Source: Thermoanaerobacterales bacterium (lineage in GTDB: Bacteria > Bacillota > Thermosediminibacteria > Thermosediminibacterales > Tepidanaerobacteraceae). From it: a DNA stretch of 5,700 bases. The position numbers and the translations under genes are program-made. The notes under the pieces were generated by a model that worked only from the letters and a program-made list of their open reading frames with translations, did no database searches and had not been told where the DNA came from. The DNA lies in contig DUNY01000311.1 of assembly GCA_012839145.1 (NCBI GenBank), forward strand, positions 1 through 5,700, given 5' to 3'. Position 1 is the stretch's first letter; every line of letters starts with the position of its first letter. This document shows positions 5,134-5,700 of this stretch, one piece after another.

Positions 5134-5700
5134 ATTTTTTCGTGAAGGGTTTTGATTTTCGACAAATATCACAGTTATGGCAAAATCTTATCCGACCTTC
5201 GAAAATATTATAGAGAGCATTAACGACTTCTCTCTTCTCCTTTCCGGTAAAACCATGAATGGTAATTTTTTTAGGTGCTATATTTATCAAAGTACTGACA
5301 ATTATATCATCCATGTTTACTTCTGGATTGTCCTTAGCAATCAAATCTAAACTTGAGTCTTTTTCAATGAATTTGGAGTTTTCATCCATTAATATTATTT
5401 CAGTATTGTGAAAAACTACATTGACTAAATCTCTTTTTGATTCTTGTAGGTCAACAAAGTGACGTAATAGCTTTATAAATTCCCGGTATTCTTTATCCAT
5501 GAGGTATTCATCAATAGCTACATCCACTGTTTCTTGTAGTTGTTCCATATACTCTTTTAAACGAAAATTGACAAAACCGTCTAGGATAATTATGCTGCTA
5601 TTGACCAGATACTCCTGGATTTTATGTAATATAAAAGTTTTGCGTTTAATTTGATAAGAAATATCGTGTTTTCCGCTTAATTCATTGTAATTTAATAGAT
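5132..5700 (-). CDS. ytxC: YtxC-family protein, putative sporulation protein (5' end outside window)
   Basis: YtxC-like proteins are found in endospore formers; their biochemical role is unknown. The frame is open from base 5700 to the TAA at 5132-5134, giving 188 complete residues. The family is near 280-300 aa, so about the first third is missing. The visible part carries the family's characteristic stretch ILDGFVNFRLKEYMEQLQET, then VDxAIDEYLM and EYREFIKLLRHFVDLQE. The tail has a CHNCDIC cluster (Cys-x2-Cys-x2-Cys) followed by a basic end, RKSKPFTKK. The cysteine cluster could bind a metal, which is inference. An ATG at 5548 is internal: the conserved motif precedes it, so it is not the start. 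ytxC upstream of thrS is a common arrangement in Clostridia. Confidence 0.85.
   Translation of the reverse strand, partial: LLNYNELSGKHDISYQIKRKTFILHKIQEYLVNSSIIILDGFVNFRLKEYMEQLQETVDVAIDEYLMDKEYREFIKLLRHFVDLQESKRDLVNVVFHNTEIILMDENSKFIEKDSSLDLIAKDNPEVNMDDIIVSTLINIAPKKITIHGFTGKEKREVVNALYNIFEGRIRFCHNCDICRKSKPFTKK

Noticed and set aside
5548..5548. ATG as the start of the ytxC-like gene
   Set aside because: The conserved stretch GFVNFRLKEY lies upstream in the same open frame, which runs past the window edge.
1..5700. CRISPR arrays, tRNA or rRNA genes, defence systems, complete insertion sequences
   Set aside because: No regularly spaced repeats, no tRNA-like cloverleaf, and no transposase or nuclease motifs were seen on either strand.

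Overview
The window is AT-rich, and every gene I can support lies on the minus strand. Gene families, order and control elements point to a low-GC, Gram-positive, spore-forming Clostridia-type organism (Peptococcaceae / Thermoanaerobacterales-like). The clues are a YtxC-family gene, a Firmicutes-type T-box before thrS, an infC-rpmI-rplT operon with a leader attenuator, and an ATT start for infC. Species cannot be fixed from the window.

In the direction of transcription (high to low coordinates) the layout is as follows. First comes the 3' part of a ytxC-like gene, ending in an intrinsic terminator (about 5111-5133). Next is a DUF445 / YheB-like membrane protein gene split by a one-base frameshift (4461-5070). 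A non-coding stretch of about 190 nt (4273-4460) holds a GNRA-capped hairpin and a tiny orphan reading frame that could be a decayed element end. A perfect-consensus sigma-A-type promoter (TTGACA-17-TATAAT) then drives a threonine T-box leader (specifier ACC) and thrS. A second promoter, whose -35 overlaps the thrS stop codon, drives an attenuator leader of the L20-leader kind and infC-rpmI-rplT, which ends in a UUCG-capped terminator. Last is the 5' two-thirds or so of a TrkH/KtrB potassium transporter gene, cut by the window edge.

The central block is translation machinery under two RNA-level controls. Uncharged tRNA-Thr should relieve termination ahead of thrS. Free ribosomal protein L20 is expected to set transcription of infC-rpmI-rplT, and IF3 may add translational control through its ATT start.

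Two genes carry lesions. rplT has an in-frame TAA exactly where the family has a conserved Tyr, with the rest of L20 intact behind it. The DUF445 gene has one extra base. Two lesions within about 4 kb, one in a core ribosomal protein, make sequencing or assembly error the simplest reading, but real mutations cannot be excluded from sequence alone. I found no convincing new biological system. The items most worth a second look are the rplT stop, the predicted antiterminator pairing in the infC leader, and the unexplained 4273-4460 stretch.
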